Notes: a model not told the origin generated them from the sequence alone. A DNA stretch of 32,332 bases from an uncultured Eubacteriales bacterium (GCA_900546385.1 URCT01000014.1:1-32332), one strand, 5' to 3'; counted from the stretch's first letter, positions 16,455-25,679 are shown. Made by a program: numbers and translations.

Positions 16455-18845
16455 TTACGCTCTTAACGTTACACCGAAATCGCGTTCCAAGCCGTTCAAG
16501 ATTTTGTTGACGATCTTGTCGCAGTCGGCGTCCTCAAGCGTTTTTTCGGGCGAACGGAGCGTTAAGCTGTAAGCCATGGACTTTTTGCCGAGGCCCAGTC
16601 TTGCGTCACGGTAAATGTCAAATACTTCCACGTGTTCCAGCATCTTGCCGCCGTACATAACGATGGCTTTCTTCAATTCGCCGGAGGTCAGCTTTTCGTC
16701 GCAGACAAACGCAAGGTCGCGTTCGATGGCCGGGAATTTCGGCAGCGGTTTGTAGTGCTTTTCCGGCTTTTCGAGTGCAAGCAGCGATTCGGTGTCGCAA
16801 ATGCAGGCATACACCGGCAGGTCGAAGCCGTAATTTTTGGCAATGTTCGGATGAACCTCACCGAACACGGCATATTCCGTGCCGTTTTTGTCGCAAAGTG
16901 CGGCGCATCTGCCCGGATGGAAATAGGGAAGATCGGTCTTTGCGATCGCTTCGGTGTCCTCCACGCCGAAGACCGACAAAACGTGCTCCGCAATGCCCTT
17001 CATGTAGAAGAAATCACCGTTGTTGTAGAACGCAATGACGGTGGTCAGACGTTCGTCCGGCTGTTCGCTGAAGGCGCGCTTGATGTAGACCTTGGCGTTT
17101 TCGTAAATGGCACAGGTTTTGTTGCGGTAGCGGCGGTTGGCGGCGAGCACTTCAAGTACGCTCGGAAGCGCGATGGTGCGCATAATGCTGGTGTCTTCGC
17201 CGAGCGGATTGGAAATCACGACCGAATCGCGTTCCTTGGCGTCGGCGGTAAGGCCAATGTTGTCATAATACTTCGGGCTGATGAACGAGTAGGTCTGGAT
17301 CTCGTAGAAGCCGTGCAGCGTTAACAGATTGTTGAGATCGGCTATGCTCTTCTGACGGGCGTTGCGGCCGCCGACAATGGCTTCCGATTTGAAGTTGGTG
17401 GTCGGAATCTTGTCATAGCCGTAAATGCGGATGACTTCTTCGGCGATGTCGTGCATACCCTCCAAATCGGCACGGTAAGACGGCGGATAAAGCTTGCCGT
17501 CCTCAAGACGGATGTCAAGCCGCTTGAAGGTGTCGAGCATGGAATCAACCGGTACGTCGGTGCCCAAAAAGGCGTTGATCTTTTCCGGTTCAAACGGAAT
17601 GACCGTCTGCGGTGCTTTTTCCGGGAACACATCGATAATGCCCTCCACGACCTTGCCGGCGCCGAGCAGCTCGATAAGCTCACAGGCGCGTTCGATGGCC
17701 GGCAGCGTGTTTTCGCGGTCAAGGCCTTTTTCGTAACGGCCGCTGGCCTCGGTGCGCAGTCCGATATCGCGCGCCGTCACACGGACGCTCGGTCCGTTGA
17801 AGTTGGCCGATTCAAAGACAATGGTCTTGGTTTCGGGGATGATCTCACTGTTTTCACCGCCCATGACACCGGCTACAGCAACAGCTTTTTCCGCGTCGGC
17901 GATGACGAGCATCTTGTCGGTGAGCGTGCGTTCCACACCGTCGAGTGTGGTGATCTTTTCACCCTTATCGGCGCGGCGCACCGTGATTTTGCCGCCCTTT
18001 AAGTAGTTGTAGTCAAAGGCGTGCATCGGTTGGCCGTACTCTAAGCAAACATAGTTTGTGATATCGACGATGTTGTTGATGGGGCGAACACCGCAGGCGC
18101 GCAGACGTTCTCTCAACCACTTGGGCGAAGGCTCAATCTTGATATCCTCGACCACACGTGCCGTGTAGCGCGGGCAGAGAGCCGCATCCTTGACTTCGAT
18201 GCTTAAATAGTCGTCTATGGTCTTGCCGCCGTGCTTTTCGGCATGAACGACCGGTGTGTGCAGATGAAGCGGTTCGGCAAAGGAAGCGGCCGTTTCACGG
18301 GCAAGCCCGATGACCGACAGGCAGTCCGGACGGTTGGAGGTGATTTCAAATTCCACGGCTACGTCGTTTAAGCTAAGTACATCCTTGATATCGTCGCCGG
18401 GTTTGCAGTCCTCTTGCAGTAAAAAGATACCATTTTCTTCGGCATACGGGAAGTCGTTGATGGTAAGGCCGAGTTCGCCGAGCGAGCAGAGCATGCCGTT
18501 GGAGGGCAGTCCGCGCAGCTTTCCGGCTTTAATGGAAACGCCGCCGGGAAGGGTGGAGTGGTCGAGCGCGGCCGGAACGAGTGCGCCGGGCTTGACGTTC
18601 TGTGCGCCGGTGATAATCTGGATCGGTTCGCCCTTGCCGACATCCACCATGCAGATAAGCAGATGGTCGGAATCGGGATGCTTTTCGACGGAAAGCAGTT
18701 TGCCGACGACCACGTTGTTTATTTCCTTGCCAAGCTCCTCATAGCCCTCGACCTTGGAGCCGGTGAGTGTCATTTTGTCGCAATATTCTTTCGGTTCAAA
18801 GGAGCGGTCAACGTAGTCCTTTAACCAGTTCATAGAGAGTTTCAT
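16455..18845 (-). CDS. pheT: Phenylalanyl-tRNA synthetase beta subunit
   Basis: PheT forms the alpha2-beta2 enzyme with PheS and carries tRNA binding and editing functions. The 796 residues show the family order: tRNA-binding OB domain (about 45-155; VVVGKLLSVEKHPDSDHLLIC), B3/B4 editing domain (about 215-385; NRPDCLSVIGLARETAASF, then CGVRPINNIVDITNYV, EYGQPMHAFDYNYLKGG), B5 DNA-binding-like domain (about 405-470), a class II-like catalytic-fold domain, and the FDX anticodon-binding domain at the C-terminus (KFPAIERDLAFVCDE onwards). The start at 18845 matches the family N-terminus MKLSMNWLKDYVD. An AAAGGG element lies about 12 bases upstream. It is separated from pheS by an unrelated membrane protein gene. 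Confidence 0.97.
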   Translation of the reverse strand: MKLSMNWLKDYVDRSFEPKEYCDKMTLTGSKVEGYEELGKEINNVVVGKLLSVEKHPDSDHLLICMVDVGKGEPIQIITGAQNVKPGALVPAALDHSTLPGGVSIKAGKLRGLPSNGMLCSLGELGLTINDFPYAEENGIFLLQEDCKPGDDIKDVLSLNDVAVEFEITSNRPDCLSVIGLARETAASFAEPLHLHTPVVHAEKHGGKTIDDYLSIEVKDAALCPRYTARVVEDIKIEPSPKWLRERLRACGVRPINNIVDITNYVCLEYGQPMHAFDYNYLKGGKITVRRADKGEKITTLDGVERTLTDKMLVIADAEKAVAVAGVMGGENSEIIPETKTIVFESANFNGPSVRVTARDIGLRTEASGRYEKGLDRENTLPAIERACELIELLGAGKVVEGIIDVFPEKAPQTVIPFEPEKINAFLGTDVPVDSMLDTFKRLDIRLEDGKLYPPSYRADLEGMHDIAEEVIRIYGYDKIPTTNFKSEAIVGGRNARQKSIADLNNLLTLHGFYEIQTYSFISPKYYDNIGLTADAKERDSVVISNPLGEDTSIMRTIALPSVLEVLAANRRYRNKTCAIYENAKVYIKRAFSEQPDERLTTVIAFYNNGDFFYMKGIAEHVLSVFGVEDTEAIAKTDLPYFHPGRCAALCDKNGTEYAVFGEVHPNIAKNYGFDLPVYACICDTESLLALEKPEKHYKPLPKFPAIERDLAFVCDEKLTSGELKKAIVMYGGKMLEHVEVFDIYRDARLGLGKKSMAYSLTLRSPEKTLEDADCDKIVNKILNGLERDFGVTLRA

Positions 18846-18892
18846 AGGTGTTTCAACCCTTTCGTTAAAATTAAGAGGTGCGAAATTTGCTT

Positions 18893-19792
18893 TTAAGGCA
18901 TTTCGCGAAAGCCCTTGCCGATGATGTCGCTTGTGTTGGAGATAAGCACAAACGCGTGCGGATCGATCTCCTTGACCACCTTGTGAAGCGATACGGCCTG
19001 CGAGCGGCTTAAGGCGACCAAAATCATCTTTTTGCTGTCGCCGGTAAAGCAGCCGGTTGCATCCCATGCGGTTGCACCGCGGTGAAGATTGATGTTGATA
19101 TATTCGATGACCGGGTCGCTTTTGGCGGTCACGATGATGAAATATTTGGAAAGATTGATGCTTTCAATGACCGAATCGACCATAAACGTCTTGGCAAGCA
19201 AGCCGATAAGCGAAAACAAGCCGGTTTGGATGTTGAACACGAAAAAGACTGAGCAGACCACCAAAACGTCCGCGGCAAATAATGCCTGTCCGACGTTGAT
19301 GTGTAATTTGTCCTTTAAGATGAGCGCCACAATGTCCGTGCCGCCGGTCGAGCCTTTTAGGTTGAAAATGATGGCTGACCCGAACGCCGGAAGCAGAACG
19401 GAAAAGCATAAATCGAGAAGCGGCTCGTTCGTGAGCGGCTTGTCAAGCGGCAGCACCGCTTCGAAGAAAAACAGAAACGCCGACATGAGAAGACTGCAAT
19501 ACACCGTGCGTATGCCGAAACGCCGTCCCAAAAACGCAAAACCGATGAGTAGGAGAACCACGTTCATTACACCGACAAACGTCGCCGGCGTGATGCCCGG
19601 CACCAGCTTTCCCACAAGCACCGAAATGCCCGAAAGCCCGCCGGTTGCAAAATTGTTGGGATACTTGAAAAAGTAGATGCCGACCGTCATAAGAAACGTG
19701 CCGAGCGTCAATAACAGATAGTCCTTGACGGTTTGTATGGCAGAAGCTTTCGGCGGCTTTGCGGCGGCAGCCGTTTCCGGTTGTCTTTCCAT
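18893..19792 (-). CDS. YitT-family membrane protein with C-terminal DUF2179 domain
   Basis: A 299-residue protein with five to six predicted membrane spans (about 25-195) and a soluble C-terminal domain (about 215-299). The N-terminal half has the YitT signature: NNFATGGLSGISVLVGKL, and a Gly-rich KGSTGGTDIVALIL motif near 145-158. The C-terminal DUF2179 domain contains KYFIIVTAKSDPVIEYI, then HRGATAWDATGCFTGDSKKMI and VKEIDPHAFVLISNTSDIIGKGF. The family is common in Firmicutes; its transport or signalling role is unknown. The ATG lies 4 bases after the pheS stop without a strong ribosome site, suggesting translational coupling to pheS. pheT begins 47 bases after its stop. Its position inside the pheS-pheT operon is unusual. 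Confidence 0.93.
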   Translation of the reverse strand: MERQPETAAAAKPPKASAIQTVKDYLLLTLGTFLMTVGIYFFKYPNNFATGGLSGISVLVGKLVPGITPATFVGVMNVVLLLIGFAFLGRRFGIRTVYCSLLMSAFLFFFEAVLPLDKPLTNEPLLDLCFSVLLPAFGSAIIFNLKGSTGGTDIVALILKDKLHINVGQALFAADVLVVCSVFFVFNIQTGLFSLIGLLAKTFMVDSVIESINLSKYFIIVTAKSDPVIEYININLHRGATAWDATGCFTGDSKKMILVALSRSQAVSLHKVVKEIDPHAFVLISNTSDIIGKGFREMP

Positions 19793-19796
19793 ATTT

Positions 19797-20816
19797 TTAG
19801 AATTGTCCCAAGAAGCGCACGTCGTTGTCGTACAAAAGACGCATATCCGAAATGCCGTACTTGGTCATAACGATTCGTTCAATGCCCATGCCGAACGCAA
19901 AACCGGAATACACGTCCGGATCAATGCCGCTCATGCGCAGCACGTTCGGATGCACCATACCGGCGCCTAAAATTTCGATCCAGCCCTCACCTTTGCAGAC
20001 GCTGCAGCCCTTGCCGCCGCAGACAAAGCAGCTGACATCGACCTCGCACGACGGCTCGGTGAACGGGAAGTGGTGCGGACGGAAGCGAATCTCGGTCTTG
20101 TCGCCGAACATTGCTTTGGCAAACGTCTCAAGCGTGCCCTTTAAGTCAGCCATGGTGATGTCCTTGTCAATGACAAGTCCCTCGCACTGGTGGAACATCG
20201 GCGAATGGGTGGCGTCCACTGCGTCGGAACGGTATACACGGCCGGGCGAAATGACGCGGATCGGCGGCTTTTGGTTTTCCATGGTGTGAACTTGGACGGT
20301 ACTGGTCTGGGAACGGAGAAGAACCTTGTCGGTGATGTAGAAGGTGTCTTGCGTGTCGCGTGCCGGATGAAATTCCGGCGTGTTGAGCGCGGTGAAGTTG
20401 TAGTAGTCGGTTTCGACCTCCGGGCCTTCGGCGATGGTGAAGCCCATGCCAAGGAAAATGTCCTCAAGCTGGGTCTGAACCTTGGTGAGCGGATGCAGTC
20501 CGCCGATTTCGAGCTTTGCGGCAGGAAGCGTCACGTCGAGCGTTTCGGCTTGAATCTTCTTTTGCGTTTCAAGCTCGGTGACATGGTTTCTTGCCTTTTC
20601 AAAAGCCTGCTCGATGGAGGAACGAATGCTGTTGCCGAGCTGGCCGATGATCGGACGTTCTTCGGCGGAAAGCTGTGCCATGCCCTTTAAGATGGCGGCA
20701 AGCTCGCTTTTTTTGCCGAGATACGCCACACGCATCTGTTCCAGGCCTTGCGTGTCCGAAACCTTTTCAAGGTCGGCCAACGCTTTTTGTTTTAACGCTT
20801 CTAACTTTTCTTTCAT
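19797..20816 (-). CDS. pheS: Phenylalanyl-tRNA synthetase alpha subunit
   Basis: PheS is the catalytic subunit that charges tRNA-Phe. Its 339 residues are normal for bacteria: an N-terminal coiled-coil arm (about 1-85, with the LRVAYLGKKSEL-like segment) and a class II catalytic core. Motif 2 is seen in PGRVYRSDAVDATHSPMFHQ, and motif 3 in the GFAFGMGIERIVMTKYGI segment. The FPFTEPSCEVDVSCFVC stretch lines the Phe pocket, and a Cys-rich CFVCGGKGCSVCKGEGW loop follows as in many Firmicutes enzymes. AGGAG lies 9 bases before the ATG. Expression is governed by a T-box leader with a TTC specifier just upstream, so the whole pheS-yitT-pheT operon should respond to uncharged tRNA-Phe. Confidence 0.98.
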   Translation of the reverse strand: MKEKLEALKQKALADLEKVSDTQGLEQMRVAYLGKKSELAAILKGMAQLSAEERPIIGQLGNSIRSSIEQAFEKARNHVTELETQKKIQAETLDVTLPAAKLEIGGLHPLTKVQTQLEDIFLGMGFTIAEGPEVETDYYNFTALNTPEFHPARDTQDTFYITDKVLLRSQTSTVQVHTMENQKPPIRVISPGRVYRSDAVDATHSPMFHQCEGLVIDKDITMADLKGTLETFAKAMFGDKTEIRFRPHHFPFTEPSCEVDVSCFVCGGKGCSVCKGEGWIEILGAGMVHPNVLRMSGIDPDVYSGFAFGMGIERIVMTKYGISDMRLLYDNDVRFLGQF

Positions 20817-20869
20817 GGTGTTTGTCTCCTGTTATATAGATTCTTTTGTTTTTCGGAATCGCCTTAAAA

Positions 20870-21132
20870 AGGCGAAAAAAAACGCCCCGAAAAACGGGAC
20901 GAATGATCGCGGTACCACCCATGTTCCTGACAAGTCAGGCACTCTTGCTCCGCAAAAACGGAACGTGACGTATAACGGCGTTACCCGTTGACGGCTTTGA
21001 CCGCCACCGCTCCCAAGCGAAATGCCGTATCGCCCGCACAAGGATCTTTTCAGCGCACGATCCCTCTCTGCGTATGCGTTTTTGCCATACAGCGCTCTTG
21101 TTCGATGCGTTTGGACATAGATATCCGATTAC
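20870..21132 (-). promoter_or_regulatory. T-box riboswitch leader (tRNA-Phe sensing) of the pheS operon
   Basis: On the minus strand the leader contains the conserved T-box sequence GGGTGGTACCGCG (20908-20920). It is followed by a competing terminator: CGTCCCG pairing with CGGGGCG (20883-20901) and eight U (20875-20882). A Stem I region lies upstream, and a likely specifier codon TTC (Phe) at 21019-21021 sits in an ATTTCGC context, matching the downstream gene. Uncharged tRNA-Phe would stabilise the antiterminator and allow transcription of pheS, yitT and pheT. The exact stem I-III boundaries were not folded. Confidence 0.93.
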
Positions 21133-21138
21133 AGTGAC

Positions 21139-21167
21139 AGTATACCATACCTTTTTCAAAAATGCAA
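21139..21167 (-). promoter_or_regulatory. Promoter of the pheS T-box leader
   Basis: On the minus strand TTGCAT (21162-21167), 17-base spacer, TATACT (21139-21144), placing the start near 21132 at the head of the T-box leader. Confidence 0.75.
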
Positions 21168-21240
21168 GCCTTTTTTGCGAATTCGACGTTTTGAAGCAAA
21201 AAAACTTGTTTTTTCGCCCAAACTCCGGCAAAAGAAACAA

Positions 21241-21266
21241 ACCGCCTCCGGAAAACCGAAGGCGGT
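21241..21266 (-). terminator. Terminator after the XRE regulator gene
   Basis: An 11-bp stem with one mismatch (21241-21251 with 21256-21266) and a 4-base loop, followed on the minus strand by TTGTTTCTTTTG, an interrupted U-rich tract. It is 23 bases past the stop codon. Confidence 0.7.
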
Positions 21267-21289
21267 GTAGCTGTTTTATGCCGGAACCG

Positions 21290-22417
21290 TCATACCTTCC
21301 ATTTGCCGGCATAGGCGGCGAGTTCCTCCTTGACGGCCGTAAACGCATCCGTGTTCCGTATCCCGTCGAAAACCGGCTCTTCCATGGCGCATAACACACA
21401 GGCGGCCGTGTTGTCGGTGTTGCCGGTAGAAAAAGAGCCGTCCTCAAACCCGATAAACAGTAACGATGTGTGTTCCTCCTTGCTTTCGCACTGCTCTAAA
21501 AAGCGGATGGTGTGTTTGGCGGCGTTTTGCAAATGGTCAAGTGCTGCCCGAGTTTCTCCGATACTTGCGTAATGCTCGGCAAGCAGCGTGTGCGTGTAGC
21601 TCAAAGACGAATGGAAAAAGCCGAAATCGCCGTTTTCAAACAGTAAGTGAAGCAGAGCGACGGATTTTTCCCGGATTGTTGCCTGCATTTCATCGGTATA
21701 GGCGCATTCGCCCGCATCGAGCTTGGCGTTCGGAAAGCACAGAGCGTTGTCGAGAAACTGAATGAGTGTGTAAAGTTCTCTTTGCTTTGCCCGAAAGCGT
21801 TCCGTGCCGTCCTTGACGGCGGATAACAGACATTCTCTCAAAACGCACATAGGCGGCATGGATTCGGCAAGCTTCAAGGCTTTTTCTTTGTTTCCGGCGT
21901 CTTTGTAGGCGTAGCAAAGTAACTGCATTGCGTCATGGCGCAAACGGTCGTCGGTACAGCCGGCGAGAAGGGACTCTCCGAGACGCAGTATCTCGTTTCG
22001 GTACTTTTCGGCAAGAGCGCGCTGTTCCTCCGCTTCGCTCTGCTTGGCTTGGTCATATTGCGAATCGGAAATATACATTAGATCGTGCATAAGCGCATGA
22101 TTTTCCGGATATCGGCGCAAGCCGTCCTCTAAGATATCGCGTGCTTTTTCGTAGTAGCCGCGCGAAGAATAGCCGTCGGCTTCTTTGCGGATATCGCCGA
22201 TGATTTGCTCTCTCTTGGAAATATCCACGCCGAGCAGATAGTCGGTAGTGACATGAAACAGATTGGCAAGCGGCGCGAGAAGTGATACGTCCGGCATGGC
22301 GGAATCGTTTTCCCAGCGGCTGACCGCCTGTGCGGAGACCGAAAGAAGCTCCGCGAGCTTTTCTTGCGTCATATCGGCTTCCCGGCGCAGTTTTTTGATG
22401 ATCTGACCAAAAGTCAT
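21290..22417 (-). CDS. XRE-family regulator with TPR-like helical C-terminal domain
   Basis: Residues 3-58 form a classic Cro/CI helix-turn-helix: IIKKLRREADMTQEKLAELL, then SAQAVSRWENDSAMPDVSLL. The remaining ~310 residues are helical and rich in Ala, Leu and Tyr. They contain pairs such as YYEKARDILEDGLRRYPENHALM and YAYKDAGNKEKALKLAESM that resemble tetratricopeptide repeats. This layout is found in peptide- or partner-responsive regulators of Firmicutes. No signalling-peptide gene is visible nearby, so the trigger and targets are unknown. An AAGGAG site precedes the ATG, and the gene has its own promoter and terminator. Confidence 0.88.
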   Translation of the reverse strand: MTFGQIIKKLRREADMTQEKLAELLSVSAQAVSRWENDSAMPDVSLLAPLANLFHVTTDYLLGVDISKREQIIGDIRKEADGYSSRGYYEKARDILEDGLRRYPENHALMHDLMYISDSQYDQAKQSEAEEQRALAEKYRNEILRLGESLLAGCTDDRLRHDAMQLLCYAYKDAGNKEKALKLAESMPPMCVLRECLLSAVKDGTERFRAKQRELYTLIQFLDNALCFPNAKLDAGECAYTDEMQATIREKSVALLHLLFENGDFGFFHSSLSYTHTLLAEHYASIGETRAALDHLQNAAKHTIRFLEQCESKEEHTSLLFIGFEDGSFSTGNTDNTAACVLCAMEEPVFDGIRNTDAFTAVKEELAAYAGKWKV

Positions 22418-22465
22418 GGGTGATTCTCCTTAAAAATTGATTTTACAGATCCGGACTGTGCTTTT

Positions 22466-22493
22466 ATTATACCAAACTTTGCGGATTTGTCCA
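22466..22493 (-). promoter_or_regulatory. Promoter of the XRE regulator gene
   Basis: On the minus strand TGGACA (22488-22493), 16-base spacer ending in TGG, and TATAAT (22466-22471); start near 22459, about 40 bases before the ATG. Confidence 0.75.
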
Positions 22494-22537
22494 TAGCTTT
22501 GTGATTGAGATTTTTTCAACTGGCGGTTGAAATGGCA

Positions 22538-22573
22538 TAAAAAAGCCGCTCTCGGTCTTTCCCGAAAGCGGCT
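22538..22573 (-). terminator. Terminator after the metallophosphoesterase gene
   Basis: On the minus strand an AGCCGC...GCGGCT stem (22544-22555 with 22562-22573, one mismatch) followed by a run of six U. It begins about 15 bases after the stop codon. Confidence 0.9.
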
Positions 22574-22588
22574 TGCAAACTATGAGAT

Positions 22589-25519
22589 TTAGGTGTTTTC
22601 TACCGTGTCGATAATGCTTTGTATAAAGGCGTTTTCATCATCCGGATGCGCTGCTTTGTAGGCAAGAGCCGCTTCATACAGGCTCTTGGCTGTGGCGTTG
22701 CCGTAATAGGTAATGCCGTCCTTCTTCACATACGCGCGCACGTGCAGAAGCTCCTTATAGAACGCTGCTTTTTGCGGAATGCCGCAGAGCGTTGCCGCAA
22801 AGGAGACCGTTTCGCCGGAGATGTCTTCACGCAGATGGTTGATGTTCTGTTCGGCACTGTATGCAATGCCCGTGGATACGGTTTGGGGCGTGTTCAGCTT
22901 GTCGTTTGCAAGAATGAACCGACTGTCTTCGCCGCCGCAGATCGTGCTGTCGGTAAAATACTTGTCGCGCGTGACCATAAAGCCGATCTCATCACAGGGG
23001 AAGGCAGCTGCTTTGTTGAACACCGTGTTAAAGCGAATGCCGCTTACGCCGCTTGTGCGGATGGAGGTCTCGTCGGATGTGACAGGCGTTTCCGTGGCGT
23101 TGAAATCCGCATTTTTCGGAACACAGGCATAGACGGCCGGCACCCATTTCCGGTTTGTAAAATCGCGGCCGCGGATGACGATATCGTTTTCGTACACTTC
23201 GACCGTAAGGCCTTCACTGCCGGGAACGCCCTTGTTGGCATCTGACCACAAATAGCCGCAGGAGGCCGTGTTCACATAGCTTGCACCGGTCGTGCCGCCG
23301 TTGATAAACGGTGCTTTCGAATGTAAGTTCCAATGGCTGTGACCGGTAAAGAGCACCGTGTTCGGGTAGCCTTCGATGATGGCCTGCATTTTGTCGTCGT
23401 CGTTAATGCCGCTCCAGTTCTGACCGGCAAACGACCCGGCAACCGTGTTGTCGATGGATTGATGCATAAAGACAAAAGCGTTGGCGTTTTCGGAGGAGGC
23501 TTTGTTTAACAGTCCGCGCAGCCATTCGCGCTGTGCTTCGCTGAAATAGCCGTCGGCTGTGCCTTGCTTATTGTCGGCGGCGTCAAACGTGCCGCGCGCT
23601 TCTTCACCCATGAAAATGAAATAATCGCCGTCAATGACTGCATAACGGTAGAATTCGTTTTCTTCCCAACCGGCAAATTCGCGGAAGCGTTTCCAGTTGT
23701 TGTCGAAAAACTCACCGCTTGCCGCACCTTCGGTTTGCTCATAATAGAATTCATGATTGCCGACCGTGTAATAAAACGGCATATCCGAAAGACCGGTATC
23801 AGAAATATATTTGGCGAGAACGGCATATTCTTCCGGCTTTCCGAGATTGACGTTGTCGCCTGCCGTAAAGACACCGATCGAGGATGCACGGCGGTTTTGA
23901 ATATCGGTAAAGGCGGCAAGAACGTTTTTGCCGTTGTTACTGTCATAGTTTTCCGAAACGTGCAGGTCGGAAATAACGTCAAACGAATATAAAAGCTTGC
24001 CGAGAGAAGCCGCCGTGTATTCGATTTCACAGTACACGGCATCTTCCGAAAGCACGGCTGTCCCGTTTTGCACGTCATACGCAGAACCGGTCACACCGTA
24101 TGCATACAGCCGCGAAGTTTCGGACGGAATGAGGTTTCCCGACGTCGGCACATACGTGTATTTGCCGGTGTTTTGGTCATACGTGCCGTAGCCGATATAG
24201 GTATAGCTTTCGAGAATGCCGTTTTGGTCGCCCCAATAGAACAGAACACCGTCGGTGACGGTTTCGGCGGCAGTGGCTGTCATGACGCCGTCCGCATAGC
24301 CGACCGGGGCATTTTCGGCACGCTCGAAGGCCACACTTGCCGGAACGATCGGCAAGCCGGAACTTTCCGCAACGGTAAAGGTGACGCTTTCGACGACCGT
24401 GTAGCCGCCGTCCTTTAAGAGATAGACGGTATAGCCGCCGGGATCGGACGGCGCGGTAAAGGTCATGGTTCCGTCACCGGCATTCGGCACGTATTTCCAG
24501 GTTTTCATATCGGGAGTGCCGTCGCCGGGACGACTGCTTCCTTTTCCTTTATAAATGCAGACCCAGGCTTGGGTAGAGGCAGCGCCTTTATAGGTAACCG
24601 TGATGGTTTCATCGGGACGGTAGACCGATTTGTTGATAAAGACTTTTTGCTGTTTGGCAACTTCAAAGGAAAGACTTTCCAAAGGAACATAGCCGCCTCC
24701 GTCCGAAAAATAGTAAAGGGTGTATTTGCCCGGTTCTGCCGGGACTTTCATTAAGAGCGTACCGTCGCTTGCGGCATATTTGCAGTATTTCCAGGAATAG
24801 TCGTTGTAATTGTTGCTGTTCGGGATGACGCCGGAGGCAAAAACACCGACCCAGCTGCCGTCCGCCGGATCTGTTACGGTTACCGGAAGAGAGGTGCCTG
24901 GCGCAAACACGGTTTCGGCTAAAGCGATGTGCTTCGGCTTTTCGGGCTCGATCGCGGTGACGGAAAAATCATCGGCATATACAACGGCATCGGCGGAATC
25001 GACGCGGAAGCCGAATTCATACGTTGTGTCGTTCGGATTTAAGATCCCGGCGTTGACGGTTTCGGAAAAGTGATACTTGCCGTCGGAGGCTTTATACTTG
25101 AAATTGCGCATATTGTAGTAATGATCCGCATGGTAATCGGTTTTAGCCGAATACAGATAGAGGGTCACGTAGCTTTCGGTGACAGCTGCGTCCGGATCAA
25201 ACCAAAACGTGCAGTCAAACCGATAGGCTTTGTTCGAGTCGAACGAAAGCGGAAGCAGCGAGGCTTTGGTTTCAAACCAAGCGTATTTGGTGCTGGTAAA
25301 CTTAAATACATGGTTGGCACCGGTTTCGTCGGTTGGGTCGGCTGCTACCGCCGCGTCGGCAGAGTTGGTATAAAATCCGGCGTCGGCAATGACGGAAATG
25401 TTTTCCGCATTCCCCTGCGGAATCTGTTCGGTGCTTTCCGCCATGACCGCTATGGAGAATAGGCCGATAAGCACGCAAAGAATAAGAGACAGTGCGAAAG
25501 AGTGTTTGCGAATGTTCAT
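22589..25519 (-). CDS. Secreted multidomain metallophosphoesterase
   Basis: The 976-residue protein begins with a signal peptide cleaved after VMA (about residue 27). Residues 38-195 look like a jelly-roll carbohydrate-binding or lectin-like module. Two related beta-rich modules follow (about 196-290 and 291-385), both with W-V-(G/C)-(V/I)-(F/Y) and W-KY-....GT(L/M) patterns. The calcineurin-like phosphoesterase domain (about 505-790) has all metal-ligand motifs: SDLH (517-520), GDN (554-556), GNHE (587-590), FMHQS (His686) and GHSH (726-729). The final 160 residues form a domain also found at the end of the neighbouring 1273-residue protein. It should act outside the cell on a phosphate ester, possibly bound to glycan or wall polymers; the substrate is unknown. 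The ATG at 25519 is set by GGAG 8 bases upstream. Confidence 0.9.
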   Translation of the reverse strand: MNIRKHSFALSLILCVLIGLFSIAVMAESTEQIPQGNAENISVIADAGFYTNSADAAVAADPTDETGANHVFKFTSTKYAWFETKASLLPLSFDSNKAYRFDCTFWFDPDAAVTESYVTLYLYSAKTDYHADHYYNMRNFKYKASDGKYHFSETVNAGILNPNDTTYEFGFRVDSADAVVYADDFSVTAIEPEKPKHIALAETVFAPGTSLPVTVTDPADGSWVGVFASGVIPNSNNYNDYSWKYCKYAASDGTLLMKVPAEPGKYTLYYFSDGGGYVPLESLSFEVAKQQKVFINKSVYRPDETITVTYKGAASTQAWVCIYKGKGSSRPGDGTPDMKTWKYVPNAGDGTMTFTAPSDPGGYTVYLLKDGGYTVVESVTFTVAESSGLPIVPASVAFERAENAPVGYADGVMTATAAETVTDGVLFYWGDQNGILESYTYIGYGTYDQNTGKYTYVPTSGNLIPSETSRLYAYGVTGSAYDVQNGTAVLSEDAVYCEIEYTAASLGKLLYSFDVISDLHVSENYDSNNGKNVLAAFTDIQNRRASSIGVFTAGDNVNLGKPEEYAVLAKYISDTGLSDMPFYYTVGNHEFYYEQTEGAASGEFFDNNWKRFREFAGWEENEFYRYAVIDGDYFIFMGEEARGTFDAADNKQGTADGYFSEAQREWLRGLLNKASSENANAFVFMHQSIDNTVAGSFAGQNWSGINDDDKMQAIIEGYPNTVLFTGHSHWNLHSKAPFINGGTTGASYVNTASCGYLWSDANKGVPGSEGLTVEVYENDIVIRGRDFTNRKWVPAVYACVPKNADFNATETPVTSDETSIRTSGVSGIRFNTVFNKAAAFPCDEIGFMVTRDKYFTDSTICGGEDSRFILANDKLNTPQTVSTGIAYSAEQNINHLREDISGETVSFAATLCGIPQKAAFYKELLHVRAYVKKDGITYYGNATAKSLYEAALAYKAAHPDDENAFIQSIIDTVENT

Positions 25520-25565
25520 TTCTCGGACTCCTTTTTTGAAAATCGGATAAAATATCCCACTCAAA

Positions 25566-25594
25566 ATTATAACAGGTATCCTCTTGCAAGTCAA
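25566..25594 (-). promoter_or_regulatory. Promoter of the metallophosphoesterase gene
   Basis: On the minus strand TTGACT (25589-25594), 17-base spacer, TATAAT (25566-25571); start near 25559, leaving a leader of about 40 bases. Confidence 0.85.
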
Positions 25595-25645
25595 TTGCCT
25601 ATCTTTGCATTTTTTTGGAGAAACATGGCTGCTATTTTGTTTTTA

Positions 25646-25679
25646 CAAAAAAAGGAGCGAAGAGAAAACTCTTCGCTCC
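25646..25679 (-). terminator. Terminator after the 1273-residue secreted protein gene
   Basis: A perfect 11-bp stem, GGAGCGAAGAG with CTCTTCGCTCC (25654-25664, 25669-25679), and a 4-base A loop, followed on the minus strand by seven U. It lies about 70 bases after the stop codon. Confidence 0.93.

Noticed and set aside
16632..17324. Plus-strand open frame of 230 codons opposite pheT
   Set aside because: It lies wholly within the well supported pheT gene and shows no family motif; repeated Val, Phe and Arg codons mirror pheT codons.
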